Shown here: positions 10,644-23,322 of the stretch, in pieces | How the letters are laid out: the number at the start of each line of letters is the position of its first letter | Numbering within the stretch: position 1 is the first letter of the stretch | NCBI GenBank assembly: GCA_035222895.1 | Contig: JAVYIG010002524.1 | Coordinates: 62,001-126,000 of the forward strand | DNA length: 64,000 nucleotides | Origin: Strongylocentrotus droebachiensis | Taxonomy: Eukaryota; Echinodermata; Echinoidea; Camarodonta; Strongylocentrotidae | Reading direction: 5' to 3' | Translations under genes and position numbers: made by a program | The notes under the pieces: generated by a model | The model's input: the letters and a program-made list of their open reading frames with translations, nothing else | The model's database searches: none | What the model was told of the DNA's origin: nothing

Positions 10644-11951
10644 AATTGTGACCCGGCACCACAAAACCACCAAAAAGTCGCAAAAAATTATTTTCCTGAT
10701 TTCATCTGATTATGAAAGAAGAAGTTCTCCTCATTAAAATGGTATATTACTTGTCCAAATTGAAGCTTCCTAACCCTTTCAATTTAGTGAATTAAAAGAG
10801 CTGGTGAGGGAGGTTACTGGTATTAAATTGTGAGAAAGAGAGCTTTAAAGTTTGGGGCTATTCAAGCATGCGGAGCAAGCAAACCACATGGAAATCAATA
10901 GAAGGGTGAATCAAAAGGCCATAGCAACCACTATGAAGAGATTTTCAGATTAGGCTGAAATTTGGCCTGATGGTCAAACATAGTCTGTTCATTATGTTTC
11001 TGAGGTTTCAATGTGTGGACTTAAGTCTTTCAAAAGTTATTATGTTGTAAATGTATAGAGTTGTAATTGGACAGATTAAGTGAACTGCAACATAGTGCCG
11101 AGACACCTGCACTAGACAATGCCTATTCATGGTGGACCCAGAGTCTTTTTGTTCCCCCTTACATAACACTGCTTGTCACCTATTTTGTTTTGTATACATC
11201 TGGGCAATTATTTGTAACCACATTATCAGGAATTCTCTCGTCGCTGTCTTGCCCGAAGTGTTCAGTAAGCAAAGCTGTAAGGTTGGCCTGATCCCCCGCA
11301 GCTAGCCCCCGCATCATCGCTTCGTTGACCGCCCGAGCTACCCGGGCATCTGCGTTGGTGCACCCCGGTACCATCCCACGGCTCTGCTCACGTACAAAAC
11401 CTGGCATTGTAACGACGTTGTAGACTTTTTCGCAACTTGTCACTCTCAAACGTATAAAATATAATAATGTTCTTAGGTCTACTCTTGATCAACAAATTCT
11501 GGATATGTGATGTACAATCAAGCTACTCGAAGTCGTTAACGGAGAATATAAGACGAACGCAAATCTGGAACTCGGATGTGAAAGCGGATACAAACAAAAT
11601 GGCGCGCCGCACTGATTGCTATAACGGACCAATCACAGCCCGCGTAGCACGACCCGTTAGCAACGACCGACCATTTCCGGACTACGATAATTTCGCTCGG
11701 GAAAAGTGATCAAATTTTGGAAGAGACCGAAGGCTGTGCGAAAAAAACTGGTCTAGAAAAACCGTTTAAAACACATCTTCTACTATGTTTTAGACTTCCA
11801 AATTTTGATACTAGGTACAGAAAAGACCACTCTTTCAGAAAATGCAAAAAAAACAAAAATCTATTTTTTTCACCTAAATTGACATTTTAGCTGATTACGG
11901 AGAATCGCTGGTTGCGACTTTTTGTTGGTTTTGTGGTGCCGGGTCACAATT
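10644..11951. mobile_element. 1.3-kb DNA transposon-like element with ~40-bp terminal inverted repeats
   Basis: It begins AATTGTGACCCGGCACCACA and ends with its complement; the two ends match over about 40 bp with one mismatch visible (CACC versus CAAC within the arm). The interior is moderately GC-rich in 11270-11410, unlike the flanks. It has no recognised transposase. A diverged relative of its left end lies at 27420-27565. The class is unknown; termini starting GTGACCCGG do not tell me the superfamily. Confidence 0.85.
11180..11449 (-). other. Unidentified 89-codon open frame inside the 1.3-kb TIR element
   Basis: An open frame with a balanced composition, unlike the low-complexity frames around it. 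It has an alanine/arginine-rich middle (ARVARAVNEAMMRGLAAG) followed by NLTALLTEHFGQD and a cysteine near the end. It lies wholly within the TIR-bounded element and in its GC-richer core. I do not recognise a domain. It may be the remains of a protein carried by the element or a captured host exon; it may also be chance. No start context or splice sites argue strongly either way. Confidence 0.3.
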
Positions 11952-12894
11952 GAAAAAGTATTATTGATTGATTATGAAGGACATATAAATTTAGGGAAGA
12001 TACAATAGATTTTAACTGTTAAAGAGATAAGTAACATCCTTTTATTTAAACTCTACTCAGATATCTTTGGGCCTCCATCTTTCAAAATAGATTTTGTTTT
12101 TCTAAATTCTCAACATACAAGCAAAGCAAATTCTTAGAGAATGTTTGAGATATTTTTCGCAAATTGCAGCCTTAGAGGGGTTGATTAATACCCAATAAAA
12201 ATTGATTTGCCACATGGCGTTGCCAAGTAGGTTTATGTGTGAAAACAAAAGCAAAATAAGAGGATGAAATGCTCCCAAAGTGAAAGAAGACAAAAAGTGT
12301 AAATCAAAATTAAATTTCATTTTTTTTAAAGAGGGGGAAAGAAGAAGGGAGATGCAGTCCTGTTTGTGCAAGCTAGCGCCGTGACATTCAAGTCATGCCA
12401 ATGGAGAAATGCAAAGTTAACTCATGTTGTCCTGCAGGCTTTGCCTGAGATAATCAAATATTTGAAAGGAGCTGTGGCACCACTAAAATTGATTTTATAC
12501 TCCCTCTCTTAATTCACCTCTTTTTCTTTTTACTCTTTAATGTTTTTTTTCTTCATTGTTTGGTTTATACATTCCTGGGTAATAATGATCCTTGGGTTGA
12601 GGTCTCTAAGGCAAAAATCATTTCTTGTCTGGAACGAACGGGAGCTTAATAAAGCTGTGCTTATTGAACACTGGATGCTGGGGAACTGAGACAAACATTA
12701 ATAAAATATGAGGCAATTTCGACATCAATTTCAAAATCAATTCACACAGCAAACATTGGGCCATAAATGCGTCAATGAAAATGAAATTAAAGAGAAGTTT
12801 TGAATGTATTGATCTTGATTGATCTGTTGACAGTCATTGCCAGCGTTACGACTGTTTGCTTGCAATGTTATCAAGTGAGAAGAATATCTACCTT

Positions 12895-15340
12895 AAATGA
12901 TGAAAATAGATTAAATTAATTCCTGTAGGTTTCTGCCAACTCGTAACAATGCAGTTGTAATGTTTCTGACGTATCTCTTTTGAAAGGAATTTATCAATTC
13001 CTGCTTGTTTCAGCCTAACTCATCACTTCCCTTGTAATATCCCTTATGCAGGGCTCTGTGCGCACTAACTTTCTTTGGAAAGGGGTCCGGGGCCCATCTT
13101 ACAAACAGTTGCAATTAATCGCAATTTATTTGCAATTGAAATTAATTGTAACCATGTACACAAGAGATAGGAGACTGTAACTTGGGATTGTTTAGGGGAC
13201 TTGCGATTGATTCGGATCAATCACATATCTTTATAGGATAGGGACAGAGTTTGCATGCATCAGCCCTATGCAGCAAAAAAATTATTTGGGGTCTGGACTA
13301 ACATTTTGGGTTACCTTGCCTTTGATGAACAATATGGTGTCTGCATGATTGTGCTGATAATTTTCCCAGTTAACCCATTTGCTACTAAATTCTCTAATTC
13401 TCATAGACTTATTTACAGGGACCACCAGGTTTCAGTAGGCAATGGTTTAAGGACATTTACCTTGAAATAAATCAATTAAATTCCTGTTTTTGTCTGCCTA
13501 ACTGAAACCGACAGCACATGAATGTTTGATATCTCCTGTTCAAAAAAATTATAATTCTTGCCTTTTACTTCCAAACTTACAACTGTGTGCTTATGAATCC
13601 CCAATAAAGAATATCTCCTACAAGAGAGTACTATAGTAGAATAAATGTCTAGACGTTTATTGTGTGCAACACTCATGATTATGAACGTATAAATTCCTAC
13701 CTTAGAATGCCACCCTTGAAAGAGAGATATATTCAATTGCTTTCTGCTTCTGCAAAACTCATGACCATGTGCTCAGAATATTAACAATATATATCTCCTG
13801 TCAAAAGAAAATTATCAATTCCTGTCTTTTTCTGCCAACCTCGTGATTGTGCACTTATGAATCCCTAATGAAGTACATGTACATCTTCATGAGAGAGGGA
13901 ATATATATGACTTTGTAACATGTCAGTGCATGTGCTCATACCATTTCTAGTCAAGATGACTATCTTCCTTGAAAGAAATAGATTAAATTCCTGTCTGTGT
14001 TTCTGCCAAACATGTGACTGTGTGATCAGCATGTTTAATATGTTACCAGTAAAAGAATAAGACATGAATTTATAACATGAAAGTGTGCTCATAACATTTC
14101 TAGTTAAGATGACTATCTTCTTTGAAAGAAATAGATGCAATTTCTGTCTGTGTTTCTGCCAAACCTTTGACTGTGTGATCAGCATGTATAATATGTTACC
14201 AGTAAAAGAATAGACATGAATTTATAACATGAAAGTGTGCTCATAACATTTCTAGTTAAGATGACTATCTTCTTTGAAAGAAATAGATGCAATTTCTGTC
14301 TTTGTTTCTAACAAACTCGTGACTGTGTGCTCAGAATGTCCAATTTTTAAAACTAGAATATCTTCCATGATAGAAATTCTTATTTGTTTCAGCTAGACTT
14401 GTGACTTTGTGCTTATGAATCCCTAACGAAGAAGATCTCCCACGAGATAAAAGAAACAGATTAAATGTTTCATTTTTATTTTGCCAAACTCATAAATGTG
14501 TGCTCACAATTTCTCTGTGCGAGAGAAAATCTTTCTTGATAAAAATAGATCCAATCCCTGTCTTTTTCTTGCAAACAAGTGACTCTTTACTCAAAACATT
14601 ATCAGTATTTCTCTCATAAAAGAAGTGATAAAATACTCTCTTTTTCTACCAAACTGATGATTTTGAGCTGACAATTTCCTAATATACATGTATCTCCTTT
14701 AAAGGAAGACTGCGTCATGCCTGCATCATTGTAATGTCCCTGATTATGAAGAATACAATGTCCGTATTTTGTGTTTTGCTTTTGTTTGTGCAAAATTCAT
14801 TACCATTACAATTATGAAGAATATCTCCTATTAAAGAAACAGATTCATCTCCTTTAAGTGTCTGCCATCTAGAGGAATATATGCCTGTAAGGCTTTTAAT
14901 ACATATCCTGTAAAGAAAATGATCAACTCCTGTATTTTTTTCTTCCAAAGTCATGACTGTTTTCAGTATACTGTATCTCCTGTTAAAAAAAAAAAGTTCC
15001 TGTCTATTTCTGCAAAATTTGTGACTTTGCTCTTATGAATCCACAATAAATAAGATCTCCATTAAATGTTTTTGCAAAAGTCATGACTGTATGCTCATGA
15101 TGTTTCTAATTAAGAAGAATATCTCCCTCGAAAGAAATAGATTCAATTCCTATCTGACCACAACAAAATGAATGACTCTGTGCTTAGAATATTTAGTACC
15201 AATCTGTCTCCCTTGAAAGAAAATGATAAATTCCTGTCTATTCCTGTCAAACTTGTAAGTATACGCTTATTATACTTCTAATTAAATTTATATCATTCAT
15301 AAAAGAAATATAGTTAATTCCTTTCTGTTTCTGCTGCGAT
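12895..15340 (+). repeat. Degenerate minisatellite array, 2.4 kb
   Basis: About 20 or more diverged units of roughly 70-130 bp. Each carries variants of GAAAGAAATAGATTCAATTC, CTGTCTGTTTCTGCCAAACT, TGACTGTGTGCTCA and ATATCTCCT. Adjacent units at 13960-14320 are the most alike, showing local recent duplication. Open frames within it (13476-13736, 13865-14185, 14715-14954, minus strand) repeat similar peptides because the DNA repeats, not because of a gene. Confidence 0.85.
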
Positions 15341-15569
15341 GGTTCACTCATATTGAAGATATCTGTTAAATAGAACCCAACACAGAACACAATCACAACT
15401 ATTTTTCAAAAAAAATCAAATCAAAGGTAATTTCAATAATAGAAATCAAGTTCGTATTATGTAATACCTCATTGTCAAATTTGCCCACTTCAATAGATGA
15501 CGCACGAGGCTATTGAAATTGCCTTAGTAAGGTTGATTAAAAAAAAAAAAGCAGTGGCAGTCATATCAT

Positions 15570-15855
15570 ATATAAAAATAAAAACCATAGTTTCCTTTTT
15601 GTTTTGATGTTGAAGGAATTGGTCAGATTGATAGAGATATACATGTGCGTCACAACATTTTTATACAACCATATAGAAAAAAATTATGTAGAAGTTGTAA
15701 CAATTTTCAAGCGTTTATCATATAGATAAAAATCAAAATCATAGTTCCTTATTTTTGTGGAAGGAATTGTATGGACAGATTGTTTGAGATATACATGTGC
15801 GTCATAAAATTGTATACAATTATGTAGAACTCGGAACAATTTTCATGGGTCTTAG
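15570..15855 (+). repeat. Two-copy tandem repeat, ~150-bp unit
   Basis: Both copies carry TCATATA-ATAAAAAT-AAAA and ATAGAGATATACATGTGCGT (TTTGAGATATACATGTGCGT in the second), then ACAATTTTCA. Confidence 0.75.
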
Positions 15856-16354
15856 CAGATTTAAAACAGCTGGCTTGAGGTAAGTTGCATTGATTTCACT
15901 CAGTCGAGCACAAAATGGTCAATTTCCTGTTGTTAAAAAAATTCCATGATTCCTTGACTCGCAACGTCATGCTTTTCCTCATTTTAATCAATAATATATC
16001 AGAATGTGACGCCAATTGTTCAATTTATTTCCAACTCTGCTCTCAAATCTTGCATTAAAAGGACCTCCCTGTGATTAAAATTACCCAATACTCAATTAAG
16101 GCGTGTATCTCATATTTAAGAGGTATATAAATGTATTCAAAGTATTGTAAATTGAATATTAAAAAAAAAAAAAAATTATCATCAACTCCTGCTATTCATA
16201 ATTCATATATCTTTTTTGAAGAGATTGTAACATTGCAAAATCACAGTTTACATACATGAATGTAATACGAGATAACCGAAAATATTGTCCAGAACTAAAT
16301 GGAAAGAGCATTGGAAATTATCGCAAAGAAGACTTGTATAGACAAATTTGTGTA

Positions 16355-16892
16355 TTAAAGGGATAGTCCACCCCAGGATTTTCTTTAGCTGACGATATAG
16401 ACCTAATAATACCATGAAGAATGATACAAGTCTCATTAAAATCCATGATCACATAACGAAGATATATCGACTTTTTTATCGAAAATCAGCCGCCCCCCAA
16501 ATGCAAATGCGTTACATGGGCAAAAAACGATCGCCAAAAAATAACCGATAGTATCGAAATTGTGACGTATGTTGCGAGCTGCCTTCTTATTTCGCAGACA
16601 TTCACTTTCGCTCGCGGTACACTGTTATCGCACTGACACGACGAATCATGAATGAAAGTGAAAGCGAAAGTGAATGTCTCCGAAATAAGAAGGCAGCTCG
16701 CAACATACGTCACAATCGTTTCATGCCCATGTAACGCATTTGCATTTGGGGGGCGGCTGATTTTTGATAAAAAAGTCGATATATCTTCGTTATGTGATCA
16801 TGGATTTTAATGAGACTTGTATCATTCTTCATGGTATTATTAGGTCTATATCGTCAGCTAAAGAAAATCCTGGGGTGGACTATCCCTTTAAA
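16355..16892. mobile_element. 538-bp TTAA-ended foldback element (piggyBac-type MITE)
   Basis: It opens TTAAAGGGATAGTCCACCCC and closes with its exact complement ending TTAA. The arms match for well over 150 bp each (through CCATGATCACATAACGAAG and GCCGCCCCCCAAATGC), so the whole unit would fold into a long hairpin. The TTAA at both ends fits a piggyBac-type target duplication. The arms are almost identical, suggesting fairly recent origin. The open frames at 16248-16436 and 16486-16713 are within the arms and are not genes. A single related end (TTTAAAGGGGAAGTTCACCC) occurs near 757. Confidence 0.9.
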
Positions 16893-18557
16893 AGCAATTT
16901 GACCTATTGAAATAAGCAAACATTCCAATGATGAGTTACACAATTTGAACATATTACACTTGGTATAGAAATTGCCCTTGAGTTGAATGTTCAAAGTCTG
17001 TGCGATCACGTTCTTAGTATCTGTACATCTGGGACTACACTATCCAAATAGCTTTTCAAACATTAGCATTTTGTAGTTTTGCAATCTTTTTATTTTTCAA
17101 ATACAATAAACTATTGACTATTCATGCAATTTTGTAGATTGTTAAGTGAGCTCCAGGTCATTCATTATAAGCAATTACACTAATGAAAGTTTGCTCGCAA
17201 TTATTAGGCAGCATATACTTGAGATCTCATCAGACCGCTAGCTACCATTGAAGTGAATTTTCTCTATTTGACTAATTAAAGTGGATACTTTTGATTACTC
17301 CATGATTTGCAGATTGAAGCTGCTGCCTGTGGGGAGAATGTGCGCATGATTTGCATGCTGTCATTCAGGGGGTCAATCCAGGTTTTGTTAAGGGGGGGGG
17401 GGGGGGAGGGGGGATACATACCTTATTATAATGTCTTTACTTCTTTAGAAAAATATATTAATATGTAAAGCTGAAAGACCTGTAGCATGCATGATGGAGG
17501 CCCAAGTATAGGTTTGTTGGTTCTAGAAGATGTTTTAATGGAGCAAATTAATGGTAGAATAATTGCTGGGCCTAGCTGCAAAGATATATTGCTGCAACAT
17601 GTTGCTCCATGCATGCATCTACACTATGAAAAGGCCCCCTACCTCTTGCTCCATGCACCCCCCCCCCCCTTTTACACACCCAGAAATCAATCTCTTTGAA
17701 GCGAGTGTGAATTTAAATCCAACATGAGCCAAAGCAGATTTGAGGAAAAGTCTATTTCTTGTACTTACCAATGTGAAATTCAGATTGATTTAGGCCATTA
17801 AAGCATGTCATTAGATTTCAAATGGGAATACCTGACATATGAATAAAAAATTTGAAAAATGCTCGTTATCAAATTATAACCCCTTACCAGCACTCTACCT
17901 TCTCTTTTAATGTCCAAATCAGGGATACTCAGAATCTCACTCTTGAGAGACAATAGCTTAGATAAATCATTGCCTTTTTGGGGTTGCTCCTGATTTGTCT
18001 CGTTATGTGGAATCCATTGCAATTACAGTTGTCCTCGAAATCTCATGAATGGTAGTGTTCATTTGCATCTGTCTCCTCATTTGAAATCATGTCCCCAGCT
18101 CATTTTGTTAAAGTCAATCATTTCATAATAAGACAAAATATCATAGATAGAGGAAATAATAAGAGGTTGGATCACTAAAAGAGATTATTCTAATGCGATT
18201 TTATGTGTCATTTGGGAAAGATTGTATATCATCTTCTGGGAACTAGAATGGCATTAACTTCACATATTTGTGTAGGACAATACTCTTCTGAAACTCTACA
18301 GGCAAAAAGGTCATTTGCATTGGGTTAACGCCCTTACGATTCTCAGTAGATGATACGTTGAGCACAAAGCCATTAAAATCGAGGCACGTAGAGCTACTTC
18401 GGACTAATATGGTAATTTAAATGCATTATGTGGGCTTGCTCTTAAGCATACACAAAACTCGGTTAACTGGAGGATAATGGATATGAAACTGCTTTTAGAG
18501 TAACATCATCATGATAATAGGGTGATTAACTAAGCTACAATCATTATCTAGAAATGA

Positions 18558-18561
<4 letters not shown>

Positions 18562-18588
<27 letters not shown>

Positions 18589-18604
18589 GTGGTGATTATG
18601 GTGA
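18562..18604. repeat. (GAT)n microsatellite
   Basis: Run of GAT units grading into GGTGAT. Confidence 0.85.
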
Positions 18605-20599
18605 TGATATTCAATATTTGGAAAGTATACATGGCAAAATATGCGGGCCTTAATAATGTCTCCATATGTACTACCGGTATGTACTTTCAGAAAGTGGATA
18701 AAGTAAAAGAGATTGTGATTATTCTAATCAACAAGCAATGAATTACTTATGTGAACCATCTTTCCTCGGTACATATTATTTTCCAAGAAATTCAATATTC
18801 AGTAAATTTCCCTCAATTCTAGACATAAATTTTCATCATAAATTGCCTCGATTCTGCCTCACCTTGTAAAAGTCCTTATATTTCATAGAGCAATACATTT
18901 TGAAAATTTGTCCAAGCTATCAAGGAATTCAGTATTTATGACTGAAATGTTGACGTAAGTGATGTTTACAACTTTCTTATTTTTGTCAATGATTTTTCAA
19001 TATGATCTTATGATATCATCAACAAACAAAGCTGAGATTATGATGCAGATCTATGCACTCTACATCTACATCTATTTTGTCATGGTTATATGTTGTGGAA
19101 GAAGAGTCGCAAAAATCACAGTACTGGAAATATCAATTGGCTCTTGAACTTATATTCATTTGAATTATAAGTACCTGTACATGTAAGTCCAATTTTTTGA
19201 AATATTTAGGCCTATTTTGTAAATAGTAGAGCAATAATGTTTAAAAAAAGGGTCTGAATATCTTCATATCTTTGTTAGATTGGAGTGTTGAAAAATATAC
19301 AGATTTGCTCTGATTGCTAATTATTAGGCAGTAGATGCCAATATTTCTCTATTTACACGCGTAGTTTCAAGATGATCTGTGTGCTTGAGACTTTTCACCA
19401 TTATTTTTTAATTCAAAATTTTGCCAACACAATTTTTACACAATATTTGTATTATTAGATTACAAAAATATTGATTTCCCCCAGGATTTTCATGTTTTGC
19501 AAACCCAATAATCATCAAATTTTCTGTATATTGGTCTTATGCCAGATGTAATGTACATGTGACTTATAAATCAAGTTCATAAGTTGCAGATGTACATGCA
19601 CAGTGGTAATATAGCTAATATGCCATGCTCATGCAATTGCTCATTTGTTCATAAATTGATACTTTCCAGATGTCAACTTTGTCGGCATCACGGTTGCACT
19701 CATATGCACTTTTAGGAATTGCAGTTCATTGCACAATTGCCTTTCCTATAACGGAGAGTTACGTACTAACATGTACAGAGACAGAACCACAGCAAGATTT
19801 CACCCCGAACATAGCATACTGACACAGACATGATAATGTGTTTCAAAATGACAACGATACATGGATACAACATTGATCTACTCACAACAGCGGTGGTAAA
19901 CCGGTAGTCATAGTTCTTATGCCCTTCAAGTGATAAGTACAGTCCAGCAAGTATGGGCCTCTCATCACCTCTTTCGGACTTGCAGAAACTATCGTATAGC
20001 TGTACAGTTTTCATATACATGTAGCTATAGTAATCCTATTTTTTTGTTTTTTTGTGAATGTTGTATGATAAAACATCAATTAGTGGAACAGAGGTATGTG
20101 AATCATTTCAAATATAAACTCAATAACTAATGAGGGTCTTCTACTAATATGAATGTTGTATCGAACAAAAAAACTTATAGGCCTAACTGAGCGAAGCTTA
20201 TCGATTGTTAGCATGCATGCTCTGATGGTTGGCTAGCCGTTACATCAGCTGACCTCTTCAAAACTATTTTTTTATTTATTTGATGTTTCTTGAAACAATA
20301 CTTTTTCTTGAATGTACATGCCCCTTTGCTATAGGATTATTCTGTAATACATGTACAGTATGTCATTTCAATATGAAGTTTTGCATGAAATTCCCTTGAT
20401 GCGAACAGGTGACTTTAAAAGTACAGTCGAGTAGGTATGTGGGCCTCTCAGATATGAGCGATTATTTTTCTAAGATGATGCGACATAATGAAGCCATACC
20501 TTACTCCAACCCTGGTTTAGAGGATCGTCTGCATTCAAGTAGATAACAAGTCAGTCATCCGACCAAGATCTTTGCTTTCCTTGACCTTACTTCCATCCA

Positions 20600-21180
20600 A
20601 TATCCTCCTGTCTTGAGGGGATTTTTGTCCTATTTTGCTTGACTAGACGTTGCAGGGATTCTCCCATCATCCATGCATTTCCTCCATAGACTTCTTTACC
20701 ATTTTGCTAGAATAATGATGTGGGATGTGTTTCTGGTTTGCAAGATGGTTAGAATTATGGTGGAAAGAGAAATTGCATGTATTTTAAAAGTATATTCCCA
20801 CAGTCTTGAGGGGATTTTAGTCCTATTTTGGTTGACTAGACGTCGCAGGGATTGTCTCGGATCACCCCTGCATATCTCCCATCTTTCCTTCGTAGACTTC
20901 ACCACATTTTTGCTAGAATAATGATGTGTGATGTGTTTTTAGTTTGTAACACAGTTGGAATTATGGTGGAAAGAGAAATTGCATGTACTTTAAAAATATA
21001 TTCCCTCAGTCTTGAGGGGATTTTTGTCCTATTTTGGTTGAAAAGACGTTGTAGGGATTGTCTCCTATCATCCCTGCATTTCCTCCGTAGACTTCTTTAC
21101 ACTTTTACTAGAATAATGATGTGGGATGTGTTTTTGGTTTGCAAGATGGTAAAAATTAGGATGGAAAGAGATTTTTAATG
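20600..21180 (+). repeat. Tandem repeat, ~200-bp unit, 3 copies
   Basis: The phrase CTTGAGGGGATTTT recurs near 20613, 20805 and 21010, and AATAATGATGTG-GATGTGTTT near 20710, 20919 and 21114. The open frames over it (20673-20921, 20852-21178) repeat peptides such as IMM-DVFLVC because of the DNA repeat. The array stops exactly where the mariner-like MITE at 21181 begins. Confidence 0.85.
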
Positions 21181-21388
21181 TACAGTTAACAAATGAATTA
21201 TTCATACCCTTATCAGGGTTTTGTGATTTTTTAATTATGTGAAAAATTGATTTGTCTTGATTTATGTTTCTTGAGAATGTGACATATTAAAGCTTAAATA
21301 AAAAGTATTCAACAATGGCCCTGATTCAACCAGTCCATCTTTCATTCTTGAGTTACAAGGGGTATGAATAATTTAGTTGTTGACTGTA
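21181..21388 (-). mobile_element. Mariner-like MITE, TACAGTTAACAAC family, copy 2
   Basis: A 208-bp element with TACAGTTAACAA at the left and GTTGTTGACTGTA at the right. It is the same family as 3152-3383 in inverted orientation, sharing ATTCATACCCCTTGTAA next to the end and TCACATTCTCAAGAAACATA in the interior. It is non-coding. Confidence 0.8.
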
Positions 21389-21630
21389 CATCTAAGTCAC
21401 GTGTTATACGTAGGAACAGATGGAATTCTTAATCATGAGTTAGACTTTAACCACGCATGCACCCAAATCAGAAATACAGCACAGGGCTTATATCAATGAT
21501 CTGAACATGTGCAAAGCTATTCAGGAAGTCATCTCAAGGGCAATCTTAGACTCAAATCTATCAACTATAGAAATTATTCATGGTTTATCATTATGTAACA
21601 TTTCACTGTAGCACTCGCACATCTCATAAA

Positions 21631-22014
21631 GGCCCGGCTCCCCCACTCCGGGGTCGGAATGACCGCATGCGTGTTACCAAAATGTCAGGTAAAGGGGTAC
21701 TTTTCGTGCGACAAAGTCCGGCTCGAGAATTGTAAAAAAAGGGGGTGTATTTGACTTTTCACCAGAGATTTCTTTAAAAAGGGGGTGTTTTTTCTCTCAT
21801 CTCTTTGGACTCCTGAGAAATTATTCCGAATTTAGGGGGGTACATGGAGCATTTTTCAGAATTGAGGGCGGTCTCCAAGGCAGGAAAAGCCAGCGGAAAG
21901 CCTGCGAAAGGGGGGTTCAGAAATGTTGGCAGTACTCAGATAGGGGGTGCTTTAAAAAAGAGGGAACAAGCATACGCGTACCCTAAATAACACTGAGTGG
22001 GGGGGGGGGCGGGC
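21631..22014. mobile_element. G-rich inverted-repeat element, GGCCCGGCTCCCCCACTC ends
   Basis: The left end GGCCCGGCTCCCCCACTC is mirrored by GAGTGGGGGGGGGGGCGGGC at the right. Inside are repeated GGGGGTG phrases (AAAAAGGGGGTGTATTTGAC and AAAAAGGGGGTGTTTTTTC) and CATACGCGTACCC. It looks like a compact non-autonomous element; its class is unknown. Confidence 0.6.
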
Positions 22015-22993
22015 ATAAAGGTGACGGACAGGGACATTGAAAAAGCTTTACGTTGATTTCTTGAAAGTCTATGTGATCATGATTATGAAAATCTGGAGTA
22101 ACTACTGCAAAAGCATCATCATCATTTTGCATCTATGCAGTGGCTGACATAGATGTAAACGATATTAAAGGCATTGTTTAACAACGTTTCCAGTTTTACA
22201 AATCTACGTGTCATCAGTGTCTGTGATATGGTGTAATGTTGAAGCCCTAAACGAATTGCGCTTCAAAATGATCATGAAGTGCTTCAAAAAAGTTTTTTTT
22301 TTTTGAGTGACCGATTTTACCATACTCATTTTCCCCCCCAAAAAACAACTGTCATTAAAACTGTTAGGGAAAACAATTTTTGAAATTTCAAAATCCATTC
22401 ATAAATATCTTGATAATCCGCTTGTAAAAGTCATGGGATTCCTAACTGACCTAAAGGTTTATAATTATGAGACAAAGAATACCCAATCCCTTTAAAGGAG
22501 CTACACAAAGAAAAATTCACTACAACTGATAATTAGAACAAATTACATATGGATGGGAAGATTTTCTCTTGAAAAACACGAATAATTTGCTGAGAAATCA
22601 TATAGATATCATGGAAAGGTGTAAAATGCAATTTTTCAAGACCCTTCTTAGACCCCCGAGCGCCCCACACACTGGACAAACAGCTCAGTACCGGAGTCGC
22701 GCGTGTATTAGTCTTCATCTAGCCAGCCGTGTCCCGTGTGTGACGTCACAAACATTGACGTTGTACAAAGGACTGCTGAAGGCAGAAAATCTGGATCTCA
22801 AAACTAACATTTTTGAGAGTTGATTACTGCGGGCCCCCAAACATATTTTGAAGAGGAGAGTTGTTGTATTTGGTCAGTAAGGCTTCCCCTTCGCAATGAT
22901 ATGAGTTTTGCATCAATTCAAAACACTTTTGATTCTTCGTGTGTCTACTTTAAGACTAATTTTCTTTCTCATTTTTTAATTCTTCTTCCGCAG

Positions 22994-23093
22994 AGAAATT
23001 CAATTCCTACGTGACGCTCAAGCTCCAGAATGTGAAGTCTACGACTGTAGCAGTGAAGGGAAACCAGCCACTGTGGGAGCAAGACTTCATGTT
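22994..23093 (+). CDS. unc13: UNC13/Munc13 orthologue, C2A domain exon (100 nt)
   Basis: The acceptor is CTTCTTCCGCAG and the donor GTAAGTA. The exon enters in phase 1, completing a glutamate codon, and leaves in phase 2. It encodes [17 protein letters not shown] followed by [15 protein letters not shown] and two bases of a phenylalanine codon. This is a near-diagnostic match to the first half of Munc13 C2A: the FN-YVTLK-QNVKSTT core and the W-EQDFMF motif are strongly conserved from worms to vertebrates. The GC content and codon use are visibly richer than the surrounding AT-rich intron. The calcium-coordinating aspartates of canonical C2 domains are not evident, as expected for this C2A. 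The neighbouring exons at 3011 and 36865 continue the same domain in phase. I am confident of the family; whether the species has one or several unc13 genes cannot be told here. Confidence 0.97.
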
Positions 23094-23322
23094 GTAAGTA
23101 ATTCATGTCATTTAAGGAATTATTAATGATGAAATGATCGATGAAGTGATAGAATGAAATAAATGTATTGATAGAGTGATAGAATGAACCTTACATGCAT
23201 GTATGTTTAAAATTATTAAGGAAGTGATAGAATGAAATTAATGTATTGATAGAGTAATAGAATGAACCTTATGAATGAAAATATTAATGTGTGGTTCTAA
23301 TTTATTATATTGAAGTAATACA

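Larger units (their letters stand above)
3041..22993 (+). other. unc13 intron, about 20.0 kb
   Basis: GT-AG intron between the first two visible exons (GTAAGTC donor, CTTCCGCAG acceptor). I found no coding exon inside it. Stretches with nothing I can name include about 3390-4640, 5270-7090, 7815-8980, 9160-10010, 11955-12890, 15860-16350, 16900-20600 and 22020-22990. The rest is occupied by the tandem repeats and transposon-like elements listed separately. A short G run at 17391-17412 and C runs at 4009-4017 and 17659-17669 are simple homopolymers. Confidence 0.9.

Noticed and set aside
15390..15530. Inverted repeat around GGTAATTTCAATAA / CTATTGAAATTGCC
   Set aside because: Arms are short and AT-rich; could be chance.
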